The position numbers and the translations under genes are program-made. A stretch of 64,000 bases of DNA from Branchiostoma floridae. Lineage: Eukaryota; Chordata; Leptocardii; Amphioxiformes; Branchiostomatidae. Positions 30,186 through 41,300 of the stretch are shown piece by piece. Positions within the stretch are counted from its first letter, which is position 1. Each line of letters begins with the position of its first letter. The notes beneath the pieces were generated by a model. It was given only the letters and a program-made list of their open reading frames with translations, ran no database searches and was not told where the DNA came from. Location: NCBI RefSeq assembly GCF_000003815.2, contig NC_049981.1:698934-762933 (forward strand), in the 5' to 3' direction.

Positions 30186-30948
30186 TTGGGTGGCAAAGGG
30201 GACCATCTCGAGCGCCGAAGGCGCGAGGGCTCGCGCCGAAGGCGCGAGAGCTTGCGCCGAAGGCGCAAGGCTCCTAGGGGGGTCCGGGGGCATCTCCCCC
30301 GGAAAATTTTGAAACTGGAACCTTCTGAAACGGCATTTCCCGCGTTTTGGAGAGGGTTTTATGAGAATAATCAGAGACACCCACATGACCGTTTTAGAGT
30401 CTGAGTCAGATTTATTGGAAGAAAAACAAGTGCTGAGTATATATATCTGTCATGAAATGGCCTCGATCCACATAATCAGCCTTTATATAAAGCATATATA
30501 ATCATGTTGAACAGTTCTAAACTAACAGTCTTAGCAATCGTAACTTAATATTCTTAACCTTACACCTAACAGCCTTCACAATCACAACTTGGTAGTCGTA
30601 ACCTAACATCCGACAGTAACAGTCTAACTCTTAACTTATTCTTAACGAAATATTAACATAATTGTCTTAGCGGTCTTTTATCTTAAGGAAAAAGAAGAAA
30701 AATAAATATTGAGTATATCCGTCATGAAATGGTCCACACACATAACCAGTCTTAAATATAAAGCATTATATAATTATGTTCTGATTACAACCTAACAGCC
30801 CAGCACATAATAAACAGCCTTAACAGTCTTACCAACTTTGATAATCTTAACCTAACATCTAACATGCTTAACAGTCTAACTCATAAACATTTGTTCTTAA
30901 ACTCATAACCGTTTATTCTTAACCTAATTGTCTTTGGTCTTAGCGGTC

Positions 30949-33471
30949 TTATAACAGGTTGTCCAGTTCTAGTCTGCGGGGGTGGAGTTGAGCAAAGCAA
31001 TCGACTACCTTGTCTAGGTCTATGTCAGTGTCGTAGTGGATGTGTAGAAGTGCCAGGTTGGACAGCCGAATCTTCCCCATAGAAGCGCGCATGTAGTTGT
31101 TTAGCCTTCGTAGGGCGCTGAAACTCCTCTCACACTCGCACGATGTTACTGGGAGAGTGCACGCGATTTTCAGCAGAACGCCGATATTCGGGAACATCGT
31201 GGTGTCACAGCGCTTGATTGCCTCTGCGGGAGACGCCGGCCGCAACTCTGGTGGATCAGGCATGAAGTGGTTTTTCCACCGGTTGAGTTCCATAGGAAAC
31301 AATTCCGGCGATGGCAGATCGGCCTCGTACTGGGCAACTGCGTCCTCGAGACGGACGTCTCTCGAGCACACTATGGTCGGGACGAGCCCGATCAGCGATG
31401 TCGCGATCTTGGCAGACGCTGCAAACCGGTCACTCAGGGAAGTTGTGATGTGGTCGAGAAAGGGGATGACTACATTTCTCTGGTAGTACTCCCGAGGACT
31501 GGCTGCCATGGCATTGGCTCGGTGCTGTTGCCGAACGGCGATACGGGGCATCTCAGGAGCACTGCCAACCTTCTCGGCCATTCGCTGGCTTTGTTCGAAG
31601 ATGTGGCCGAACCCTTTCTCAACTTCTTCCCGCTCCTTTTTGTAGATTTCCTGGATCTCCGTTACCATCTCGTGGGCCTCCACGATATCCACTGCCCTTC
31701 CCTGCAGTTTTACGGTGATCCCCGCTAGATGGGAGAGATACTGGTACACGACCAGGAAGACTACGATGAACTCGTAGGAAGTGATGCTCTTTAGAATCTG
31801 ATGAGCATCACTTCGGTTACCGGTGTCCCAGTCGGCGTAAGTGTCTCCGTACTTGTCGAGGTGGCGGCTGTATGCGATCATTTCTAGAGTTTCTACAATG
31901 AACACGTATGCTTGGTAGAAATGCTGATACGCACTGTGACGCTCTGCCCAGCGGGTTTTGCAGAGGTCCAGGAGAGGCTTCCTCTTGGTCTCGTCTCCGA
32001 TGTTGTGATTGATCACCTTCTCAAGCGCACCGCTCCTCTTCGGGCTGTGCAGGAAATATCGACAGCAATCCTGCAGGCGGTCGATCACGTTGCGTATCTG
32101 CGGCAAGGCACACGATTTGCTGATGACCAGGTTGAGACAGTGCCCGTTACAGTGGATATATGTTGCCTGAGGAGCCACCTCCTTTATACGTGCCTGCACA
32201 CCTGCGGATTTTGACGACATGTTGCTGGCACCGTCATATCCCTGCCCTCGCATGTTACGGGTAGGGATACCATTCTCCCTCAAGAATTGCAGGATAGCCT
32301 CTGCAATACTTCTCCCTGTGATCCGATCTACTTGTATGAACTTGAGAAAGTCTTCCCTAATGTTATTGTTGCTGTCGACAAATCTGGCACAAATCGCGAG
32401 AAGCTCAGTGTTGTGCGAGGTAACTTCATCCGCCATGATACTGTAGAAGGGGGCCGCGTTGATCTCTTCTAAGATTCCCTTCAAAATCATGTGTTTCCCC
32501 ATAACCTCAATCAACTCGTTCTGCGTCTGTGGGGACATGCATGTGGCATTTCTCATGGCAGGTGCTTGCAAGTGCTTTTGCAGCACACCATCTGTCACTG
32601 CCATCAACCTTAGCAACGCCAGGAAGTTTCCCGGGTTGCCGGGAGAGTTCAGGTCTTCCTTGTCGCCTCGTAGTGCGATGCATTGTCTGCCACAGAACAG
32701 CACTGCTCTGGCGATAGACTTAATAACCTCTCGGTTGTTTTGGATGTTAACTGCCTTTCTTGCATCAACTTGGGCGGCAATTGTGGTGTGGGGTCGTTCC
32801 ACTGCTTGCTTGAGTAAGGTAGCCTTTTCCATTGCTTCATCGTGGTAGTCACAGTTGGTCTCGTGAGTCTTGACTTTCTCACTTTTCTTGTTCCACACTC
32901 TGAATGGCTTGGTCACCAACTGCCCCTTTGACGGATCGGCGGCAAAAAGCACACACGGCATGCAAAAGATGCCGTCCACCTTCTCGCTATATACCATCCA
33001 TTTGTGTTTTCCGAGCCATTTGTGTCGGAAACTGCGATTACAGCCGCCAAGATACTGAGTCGGAAATGTTTTATCCTCTGGCGGTTTGCTGTGATGGCAG
33101 AGGAAGTTGTATTTCTGGGCTGTTGTTAGAGCCTTTACGTTGTCGCAAAACACATTACTGGTCTCCGAACGGAGGTACATCTCTCCAATATCGACAATGT
33201 TGCTGCCGCCGCCTTCGTCCTGATAACAGCTCACTTCGCCACTTACCGGATTAGTACTTACAGTGAGTGGTACATTGTCGATTTGAGCGTCCGATGTCGA
33301 GGGCTGAGCGTCTGACGTTGACGGCTGAGCGTCCAAAGTTGATGACCGACTTTCCGAGGCCTCATCCAAAAGCTGTGCCGTCTTCGTTTTCTTCGGAAGG
33401 AAGCTGTCCAGCTTGTGGCACGTAGCTGCCGCGCGTTTCTTCTCTCGCGCCTTCTGCTCTTTCCGCCCCAT
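30949..33471 (-). CDS. hAT-type transposase, intact, 840 residues (ZMYM/THAP12-like lineage)
   Basis: DDE transposase moving the surrounding element. The start ATG at 33471 (MGRKEQKAREKK) is the first Met of the open frame; it is followed by a basic stretch and a PSTSDAQ repeat. About residues 135-175 form a TTF-type zinc finger (FRHKWLGKHKWMVY, DGIFCMPCVLF). The RNase H-like core follows: MADEVTSHN at about 345 (first Asp), GYDGASNM at about 411 (second Asp), HCNGHCLNL at about 441 and KTRWAERHSA at about 508. The C-terminal dimerisation domain has SCECERSFSALRRLNNYMRA at about 780, which includes the catalytic Glu, then KIRLSNLALLHIH. No internal stop or frameshift is seen. A domesticated host gene is possible, but the hAT-like ends favour a mobile or recently mobile element. 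Confidence 0.9.
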   Translation of the reverse strand: MGRKEQKAREKKRAAATCHKLDSFLPKKTKTAQLLDEASESRSSTLDAQPSTSDAQPSTSDAQIDNVPLTVSTNPVSGEVSCYQDEGGGSNIVDIGEMYLRSETSNVFCDNVKALTTAQKYNFLCHHSKPPEDKTFPTQYLGGCNRSFRHKWLGKHKWMVYSEKVDGIFCMPCVLFAADPSKGQLVTKPFRVWNKKSEKVKTHETNCDYHDEAMEKATLLKQAVERPHTTIAAQVDARKAVNIQNNREVIKSIARAVLFCGRQCIALRGDKEDLNSPGNPGNFLALLRLMAVTDGVLQKHLQAPAMRNATCMSPQTQNELIEVMGKHMILKGILEEINAAPFYSIMADEVTSHNTELLAICARFVDSNNNIREDFLKFIQVDRITGRSIAEAILQFLRENGIPTRNMRGQGYDGASNMSSKSAGVQARIKEVAPQATYIHCNGHCLNLVISKSCALPQIRNVIDRLQDCCRYFLHSPKRSGALEKVINHNIGDETKRKPLLDLCKTRWAERHSAYQHFYQAYVFIVETLEMIAYSRHLDKYGDTYADWDTGNRSDAHQILKSITSYEFIVVFLVVYQYLSHLAGITVKLQGRAVDIVEAHEMVTEIQEIYKKEREEVEKGFGHIFEQSQRMAEKVGSAPEMPRIAVRQQHRANAMAASPREYYQRNVVIPFLDHITTSLSDRFAASAKIATSLIGLVPTIVCSRDVRLEDAVAQYEADLPSPELFPMELNRWKNHFMPDPPELRPASPAEAIKRCDTTMFPNIGVLLKIACTLPVTSCECERSFSALRRLNNYMRASMGKIRLSNLALLHIHYDTDIDLDKVVDCFAQLHPRRLELDNLL

Positions 33472-33549
33472 GAGGATGCCACAATATTTTATCAATACAT
33501 AATACAGAAGGTACACCGTTCACGGACTGACTTCGATCACAGTTTGATC

Positions 33550-34504
33550 ACAGATAAAAGAAAAAAGAAACGTTTGCTAGCAGTGACACTTCTCGACACG
33601 TGTCGCACGTGTACACTGTCCTGAATGACAGTGACTCTGACGTTTTGCAAGTAAGCCGACAAGTGCCTCTGATCTAACCGCCGATTGGCGCCTCCACATA
33701 AGAACAAAGAACTCGCGCGGCGGCCCCGTGCTGTCAACAGAGGCGGTATAATTTGTTGACATTATTGACAACATCCCGTCATAACCTAAATTCAATTAAC
33801 TGTTCATTTCTTACCGTTTGGCACATCACCGTGACAAGACTTTACGGTACGTATGTTTGCCTTAGAAGGGCCCATTACGCGGTCACCCACAGGATTTGAT
33901 GAACTGCAAGTAGCACATTGACTAGCGCTAATACAAGTTTCGAACTATAACTATAAGTGCTGCGATTATTTTTGTGATTTAGTGAGGTAGCCCCGTTCAA
34001 TTTGTATCCGACCACCGACACGAAAATTGATAGCTTTGCGGCTCTCTTGTACATGTAATTTAAATATCCTTTCTCTTAGAAACGGGGGACAATATCCTGA
34101 CGTAATCGTGTCCAGCGGCAAGCTTTAGATCACACCAGGGGACGTGTGCCGGATTCGTTCACAGGCCGCCGATTGTAGCTAGCGAAGTGAGACTTTCGGG
34201 CGCCATTAGTACTTTACCATAGCAACAGTCAGGCGACACTCGTGTCGCGTGCCGGGGCGTGTCTCACAGCGGACCAACAGTTTCAAGCGGTGACAGTTTG
34301 TTTTTGACACGCGCCGCGCTCCGCCCCCGGGCCTTTATCAGTATAATGCGGACTCGGGAAAAGCTAATTGAAAACCACAGCGTTCACCTTTATTCAAGTG
34401 ACCAAAGACAGTGAAGTTTTATAGGAATCCAGTCCCGCTCGAGATACAAACCAGTCAAAAAAAAAAAAAAAAAAAACTTGAAAAAGCGGACCTTCGATCA
34501 AATG
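33550..34504. other. 5' flank of the transposase inside the hAT element
   Basis: About 1 kb between the transposase start and the right terminus. GC-rich; contains CACGTGT repeats (33595-33615). No second coding region is recognised. Confidence 0.4.
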
Positions 34505-34803
34505 GGGGGGTTCGTCCGAACCCCCCGAACCCCCCCTGGCTACGGGCGTGGATGTGACGTAATAGTTCACTTACGTGGCCGTTGTTCCTGTCCTTGTTGG
34601 TTTGATGACTGATTCCGCTTTCTCTGGTATTTGCACTTGGTGGCTGTGGTTTCTACCAGTTTGTTGTGAAAACATCTGTCTATACCAAGGACTTTCTCTT
34701 TTTTTCATGCTCCTGTAAGCACTGTAAATGTACAATACAGACATAATACTAAAGGCATTTAGAATGATTGGTTTAGAATATAGTTTTTGTGATTAACATT
34801 TTG

Positions 34804-34831
34804 TGTGTGCATGTGTGTGTGTGTGTGTGTT
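34804..34831. repeat. (TG)n microsatellite
   Basis: About 28 bp of GTGTGT with one interruption. Confidence 0.8.
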
Positions 34832-37800
34832 TGGTGTAGGAGAAGGCCACCTTACCGGTAGTTCATGCTAATCTCCAAGTAGGTGGAGGGTCCAGGTATG
34901 TCTTTTAGTACTTTTTTGTGGATCTTTCACAGCTCAGTCTGCATTTTTCTTGTCCACTACTTGTCATAGGAACTGGGTGCTGACCCTTCATCTACTTGGA
35001 GATATTAATGTTTGGTCAGTGCATGTTCACTGTATTAATTGATAGCTCCCAGGACAGAAAGTGTGTGTAAATAGTTTGAGTGGCTGATTGTTTAAAATCG
35101 ATCCTGCCTCAGGACACCAGTGTTTACTGACCAAGCTGGAAGGAAACACCTCCCTCTTCAGTACTTTGTCCCAAGTTGGTGTAGCTCATTATAGGTTTGT
35201 TTGGGGCAGGACAATATTTGTAAGGGATTGGGTTGTAAAGGAAATGACTCACTTTTGGGGGTGGCCATTGCATTGGTACACTACATTAGGATAAAATTAG
35301 ATCTACATCTAGGGAACTACTTACTGCACCATTGCCATCTTTAGCTACCACAGTAGCTTAAGTTACAGACTGAGATTTTTTTAATAGTATGTAACGCTAG
35401 GTCACCTTTATCCGCTAGGTAAATTATATCCATTGTTTTTTAACAAGATCTAGATCTATTCAGGGGTATCAAATCAACTGGCGGGGCTTTCAAGTTGCAA
35501 AATATTACAGTTATATGAACAATATTGCTTCATCTGGCGACTTGATACCACTAAATTACCAGATTTTGAAAATAATGGACATAGGTTATATTTAACCCGT
35601 GGATAAAGGTGAACTAGTGTTAAGGCGATGCCAAATTCTTTTGTTGCTTCTCAGATTATTTTCAGAAAAAAATTGGACTGACAGGTCGAAAAAATAAAAA
35701 TAGATTTTTTCAAAAGGTCTGGGGCGAAGACAAAATAAAAACAGACTGAGGAGTTTAATGTCATGCTTTATACAATGAATTCCATCCTTTAATTTGTTAC
35801 TAATGTTCTGAATAAAAGGCGTTGTTTTCAAACTGATTTTATGTGTATGTGGCTCTGAATGGTAATATTTACAGGTTTGTGATAGCAAAACTTGTAATTT
35901 TATTTCTAGAGACTTAATTTTTTTTTTTAAATGAAAAAAAATGGACAGTCGAATCCAAGAAGCACCAAATAAAATTGGTGTGGCTTAAGGCATTTTCTAA
36001 TTCAATTACAATGTACCTGCATGATAGATTCAATATGTTCCATTTTGCAAAGGTAAATAATCATTGCATTCGACTGACATGCTCCAACTTACTAAGGCAG
36101 ACCTTGGGAAGATGTAATATGTAACATCTATTCATGAATGTCTTAGTGATATTGATATTATCTTCCTAGCAACAACACCATCAAGATAACAAAGACCCCC
36201 TGGGCATTTTATCTGTTGGTTTCTGGGATAAATATGTTACACGTACATCTGATTACTTGGTTTATGTGTATGCTTCTAGTAGCAGCTTTAAGGATGGCAA
36301 TACAGTATCACAAGGACCAACACAGCGTCCAGTCCGCATTGAGATTATATTGCTGCTTGTTTGGGGATACAATGTTAATTCACATTTGTAGATCACAATG
36401 GTTACAAACTTTGACAAAGCAAATTTCTTTATTTATCCCAAATGTGCACCTGTGTGGGCTGATTGTTACTTGACTGACTAGCAATTATATGAAATGGACA
36501 TTGCAAACTTTACAACGTGGTGATTTATCCTGATTGTCAACTTTACAACATGGTGACTGGGTTGAACTTGTCTGCTTAGCAACTTTGGCCTAATAACATT
36601 TGTGACTTATCATCATTACCTTGGCATGGGAGCAAAAGTTCAATTTCTGGCATTGACCTAAAGGGAGGGGCTTTAATAGTGGGTCCCAGCTGACTGTTGG
36701 TGAGAGTGAGGCCTTGTTGAACTCTTCAAACATATGTTGCATGACGACCTCAAACTTTACATGACCTTGTCCCTTCTTCCAGATCACCAAACCCAACAAC
36801 AGGACTACTCTGGGTGACAACCATTTTGAGGCCTACAGCCGTTACCAGCTCTTGGTTGCTGCAGATGTTGAGAATACGCTGAGTTTTAAAAAAGTGTGTT
36901 TGTGTGGGGTGGGAGGTTAATTTTGGGGACAATATGAAGCTCTCTTGAGTCTCTATTGGCAGAGAGCTGGGTGCAGGCATTACTCATCAAGGAGACTGGC
37001 ACCATGGTTTCTGATGTCTATTGCTTCAGATCTTGAAACCAATCCAGAGAATTTTTTTTCTACAGGAAGTACAACTTATCTTAGCCCAGTGTACCATGTT
37101 TACTCACTCCTTTGAGATGCAATAACCATGTTGAAATGCTACTTTGTTCAGTTGAAAACTGGAGTTCTGTGTGATGTACACGTAATACCGGTATACTACA
37201 TTTCAAGTCATGTATGGCAGCTTCCTGCTTGTAGTTTCCCTTCTGGTTGTTTCATGAGTAATTGTCTAGAAAGAAAAAAAAGAAGCTCTTTAGAAAGCAG
37301 AAGGCTAAAATACTTCACAGTCAAGAATTTCCTATAGCTGACATTTTCTGCAGCATGTAGAGTAGTATCTAGAGTTTGATTATGCGGCTGCTGCCTGACA
37401 CATGGGTAGGCAGCAGTAGTCTTCAAACCGTGCTTCCAAGTAGCTCTGTCCAGCAGGTTCACACTGGTTAAGTCACACACTTTGATATACAATGAAAGGA
37501 AAGTAATAGCATTCCATGCAGACAGGTTGGAATTGAAGGTTTTGAGAATGAAAAAGAGAAGAAAAATTTTGTTTGCTGCTGGAATACAAATGAATACAGG
37601 AAGATGTTTTAGTCCAAAATTCGGCTGCAATTCAAATTCACATATACCTTTACAATTTGCATTGCAAACAAAGATGAGTCTCCCATTCTCAGTCTCTGAT
37701 GATTGCTGGTTTGTAACTTGCTATCATGCTGGATTGATACGTTACGTGCCTGATTGCATCTGAGATTATAAACTAAACTACACGTGTTCAAGTGTCTATG

Positions 37801-38346
37801 AGAAGATTTATTCTGTGCAATGCTATTCATCTGCTGCTTTTATTTTGATTTACTTCCTATAAATGTGCTTGTTTTGTACTTGGTAGCAGATTTGAATCTA
37901 ATGTGAGCGCATAATTTATAGCGTAGCATTTATCATTCCTTTATAAGCCTAATATGTTACATATTAATAGGAAAGGTAAATCTTAACAGGTATAAGAAGT
38001 GTTCGCATTGTTCATACATATGTTATTGTGTTGTAGGGCTCGAATTCCTTTTAGGGCACGTGGTGTAATTGATATGTATTTGTGTAACTTTAAAGCAATA
38101 TAACAAAGTACAACAAAGATTTTATTGCTTTGTGAATGTCTGATGCTTATTTTCAAGAATATTCTGTATAGAATCTATTGGTGTACAAAGGTACTTTTAC
38201 CCAATAGCCTACAAAAATATCTAGGTGCACCCAAAGTAAAAAATTAGGTGCCCAGCTCCAAAGTTATGATGTGCTGTTTTTATCACGTCTTGTTACATGT
38301 ACATCCCGATTTAAAAGAGTTTAACTCTATCACAATTTTTCCTCAG
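34832..38346. other. Flank or intron upstream of the GALNT exons, with a MITE
   Basis: No GALNT signal-anchor exon was identified. One stretch near 36781-36890 stays open after a pyrimidine-rich acceptor but has no recognisable homology. The rest is AT-rich non-coding sequence apart from the MITE at 35621-35987. Confidence 0.4.
35621..35987. mobile_element. MITE family C, copy 2
   Basis: Left TAAGGCGATGCCAAATTCTT and right AAATTGGTGTGGCTTA are diverged inverted repeats matching the family at 28671-29025. The subterminal GTTGCTTCTCAGATT pairs with AATCCAAGAAGCACC. Confidence 0.6.
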
Positions 38347-41300
38347 GGCCGTGATACCAGTCAGGTGTATGGTCAGTCCCTGGGAGTCAATTTTGATGGA
38401 CGGACGTACATAGAAGGTGGTCAGCATGATGCCAAGGACTCATACAAGAGGCATGCCTTCAATCTAGCCGAGAGTGACAAAATCTCCAGTAATCGCCCTG
38501 TGCCAGACACCAGGAATTACAGGTACGTGTACTTAGCTAATTGATGTTAATTAACCCTAATCAATGGGTCAAGGTTTCTCTCCTGCTCAAAGAAGTAGAG
38601 ACTTTGGGACTTAATTAAGAGATCATGAAATAGGTCAATCCAATTATCAAGTTTTCACCCCCCAAGCTCATATTACTGATGAGGGTGAAATCTGTACATG
38701 GAAATGTGGAAAGCATGTCAGGTTACTGGATGAAAGTATGTGTGTTGGCTGAAGTCTCAGGCCCTGATGCCAGAATTGATTGAATTTTAACAGTAAGATA
38801 TGAAACTAGGGAATGTCATGGGTATACTAAGTGTACCATAAGGCTTGGAAGGGTTTTTGAAATTTTTGGAAATAGCCCCTTCAAAGGCGTCAGGAAAATT
38901 TAGCCCTTTTCAAACTCAATTTAGCCTTGAAAACTTGGACAGGGTGGTTAGGGATAGAGTTGGCCAAATTGGGAAAGGGCTGGAACATCTGACATCACGG
39001 GTCTACAAATACAAACAGTCTGATGGCATAATGTAGTCTGTGGATCCACCGCAGCAAGTTGTTATAGAACATGTACAAGTACAGGTGCCATCTGCGTAGT
39101 AGTTCGCTCCTATGTTTGCTTCTGCTACCCCTCTGGGGAACTTGATCTTTTGATGGTGATGTCAGTTACTGAGCAAATTAAGGAATGGGTTCAGAACTTG
39201 TAAAGGGCTCATTTTATGACAACAGGCCCTCCAACAAGAGGACTGAGGGCGTTTTGGGTGTTGGAACACCTGTTTGGATGAGCGCCAGACGGAATAGCAG
39301 AGAAGTGGCCGTATATAGTGTATAATAAACGTCGGAGTAAACTAATATCTGGATGGTACCCAGTCAACTTCTTTTATGCATTACAAAATCAATTTAGGCA
39401 TGTTTTCCTGGTCCAGGGAGACATTCTGTTTGACCTTTGCCAAGTGTAAGCTGTACCCTGGACCATGATGATGAGACTGGTCAGGAGATTTAACACTGAA
39501 AAAGTGTGAAGGTCATCACCATAATGGGGATAGTCAGGGGGAAGGTGGATGGATATGAAGATAGAAGGCAGAAAATACCCAGCTGTTGCCACTTTTGCAC
39601 TTATCTTTCCAGTGCATAAGGGCTAATGTTCCCATCTACCTGCATTGGAGGACGGAATTTAAGCATATTGCAAAGTATGCTTACTAGAACAAGGTAATCA
39701 TACTCTTCAACTGAGTACTAGGCGATTTGGGTGGCTGTAAGCGAGTGTTCAATACTCAGAGAAAGTGGATTTCTGGGTGTTTCTGTTAGACCTGTAACTT
39801 TAATGGAACCTGGCAGAGTGCTGAGATCCCTGTGACCTCCAGGGCAGGGTGGGCTGTGTTACACTGTGGCTGTTTTAATTTCCATGCCTTACTTTTTTGG
39901 CCCAAGACCAATGTGAGATGGGAGGACACCCATACTTACACTATACTTACATGTATGCACATTGCAAATTGACTGCAGACTATTCACACTGCAAGTACAA
40001 TGTATATACTCTTTCTTACATTGCATTAGTTATTTCCACTACAAATACCCCCTTTCCCCATCATAGTCCTCCTATAGGAAATGCAATGTATGTCTCTTTG
40101 AACTTTTGATAAATTTATATATTATACTTGATATTGTACTTGATCTGTGTTTTGGCAGATAGGGTTTTAAAATGTGCCTAGTTGCCTCTTTGGAAAAACG
40201 TTAACAGGTAGCCTTTCTTATACTTACAAACAGGGCAGCCTAGGCTAGGAACAAGAAGTCAAAGATCTCATGCCTCCGTGAAATAGTCGAAGCTTTTATG
40301 AGTTTTTTCATGCCACAGCCCTAGCCTTATCATGCCCTACAACAGGTGATGCTCAACAAGTCTCAAGCCATGCTGGTGTCCCAAATTGAGGTTGGTGATC
40401 TCGCCTGCAGACTATGGACTGAACAGTGAACTCGCAAAAGGGTTGTAAGCCTGTAATTCTACAGTACCTGAAAATACTGCTAGGGGGTTCAAAATCATCA
40501 TGTTTCTCCCTGACCCCAATAACTACTAATATATTAAAACTCATACAAATCCATGAAAAGGATCTTGAGTTATAGTACTTATACTGCAAACACACAAACG
40601 GAACCAAACATCCCTCCCAGAGGTAAAAACTGCAGGATGCAGGAAGCCTTGTTTTTAAAATGAGTATTTGCACTGTCTATTTGTGACAGAGATGTACATT
40701 TTGTATCCTGTTTATATTCTCTCATTGTATACAACCTCAGAGCTTCACCTCGCACGGAACTATAAACGCAACACACTGCAAACGTAAGAATATTAATAAA
40801 GAATGTACATATTTATGTTATGGCTACAACCATGAACTGGGATTTCTTAACTGATTTGAAGCAGGTGACTGGATTGGCAGGGAAAACTGATGGTGCAAAT
40901 ATGTTATGACTATTTCGTATTCAAACTAAATGATAACATTTATTTAGTATCCTGCCATAGATTGAAGAATGTACAGTTACTGTATCATATGCATTATGGC
41001 ATGCAGGGTGTGCCTAGATACTGAGAAGGACCTAAGAGGATCTTAAAGGACAGAGGTGGCATGTCAGAAGATTTNNNNNNNNNNNNNNNNNNNNNNNNNN
41101 NNNNNNNNNNNNNNNNNNNNNNNNNNNNNNNNNNNNNNNNNNNNNNNNNNNNNNNNNNNNNNNNNNNNNNNNNNCAAAAGATATATTACCCAATAGACAC
41201 CAAGTACTCAAGCTCAATGACCCTTTCCAATATCATACAGCCCGCTGTGTATTCTGTCGGCATTATACTTTATAGATGTACATCCTGGTGGTGACATTTC

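Larger units (their letters stand above)
30186..34546 (-). mobile_element. hAT superfamily DNA transposon, nearly complete
   Basis: Holds an intact transposase (next entry). The right end has GGGGGGTTCG TC CGAACCCCCC (34505-34526), a perfect 10-bp hairpin, then CCCCCCTGG, equal to CCAGGGGGG inward, as expected for a CAGGG-type hAT terminus. The left part just inside the gap has three GCGCCGAAGGCGC hairpins (about 30210-30270) and GGGGGCATCTCCCCCGG, typical subterminal structure. The left terminal repeat is not visible, so the exact left boundary and target duplication cannot be given. A 20-A run sits at about 34459. Confidence 0.75.

Noticed and set aside
36781..36895. Open stretch after a pyrimidine-rich acceptor upstream of GALNT
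   Set aside because: No homology recognised, no convincing donor, and it does not resemble a GALNT stem or signal anchor.
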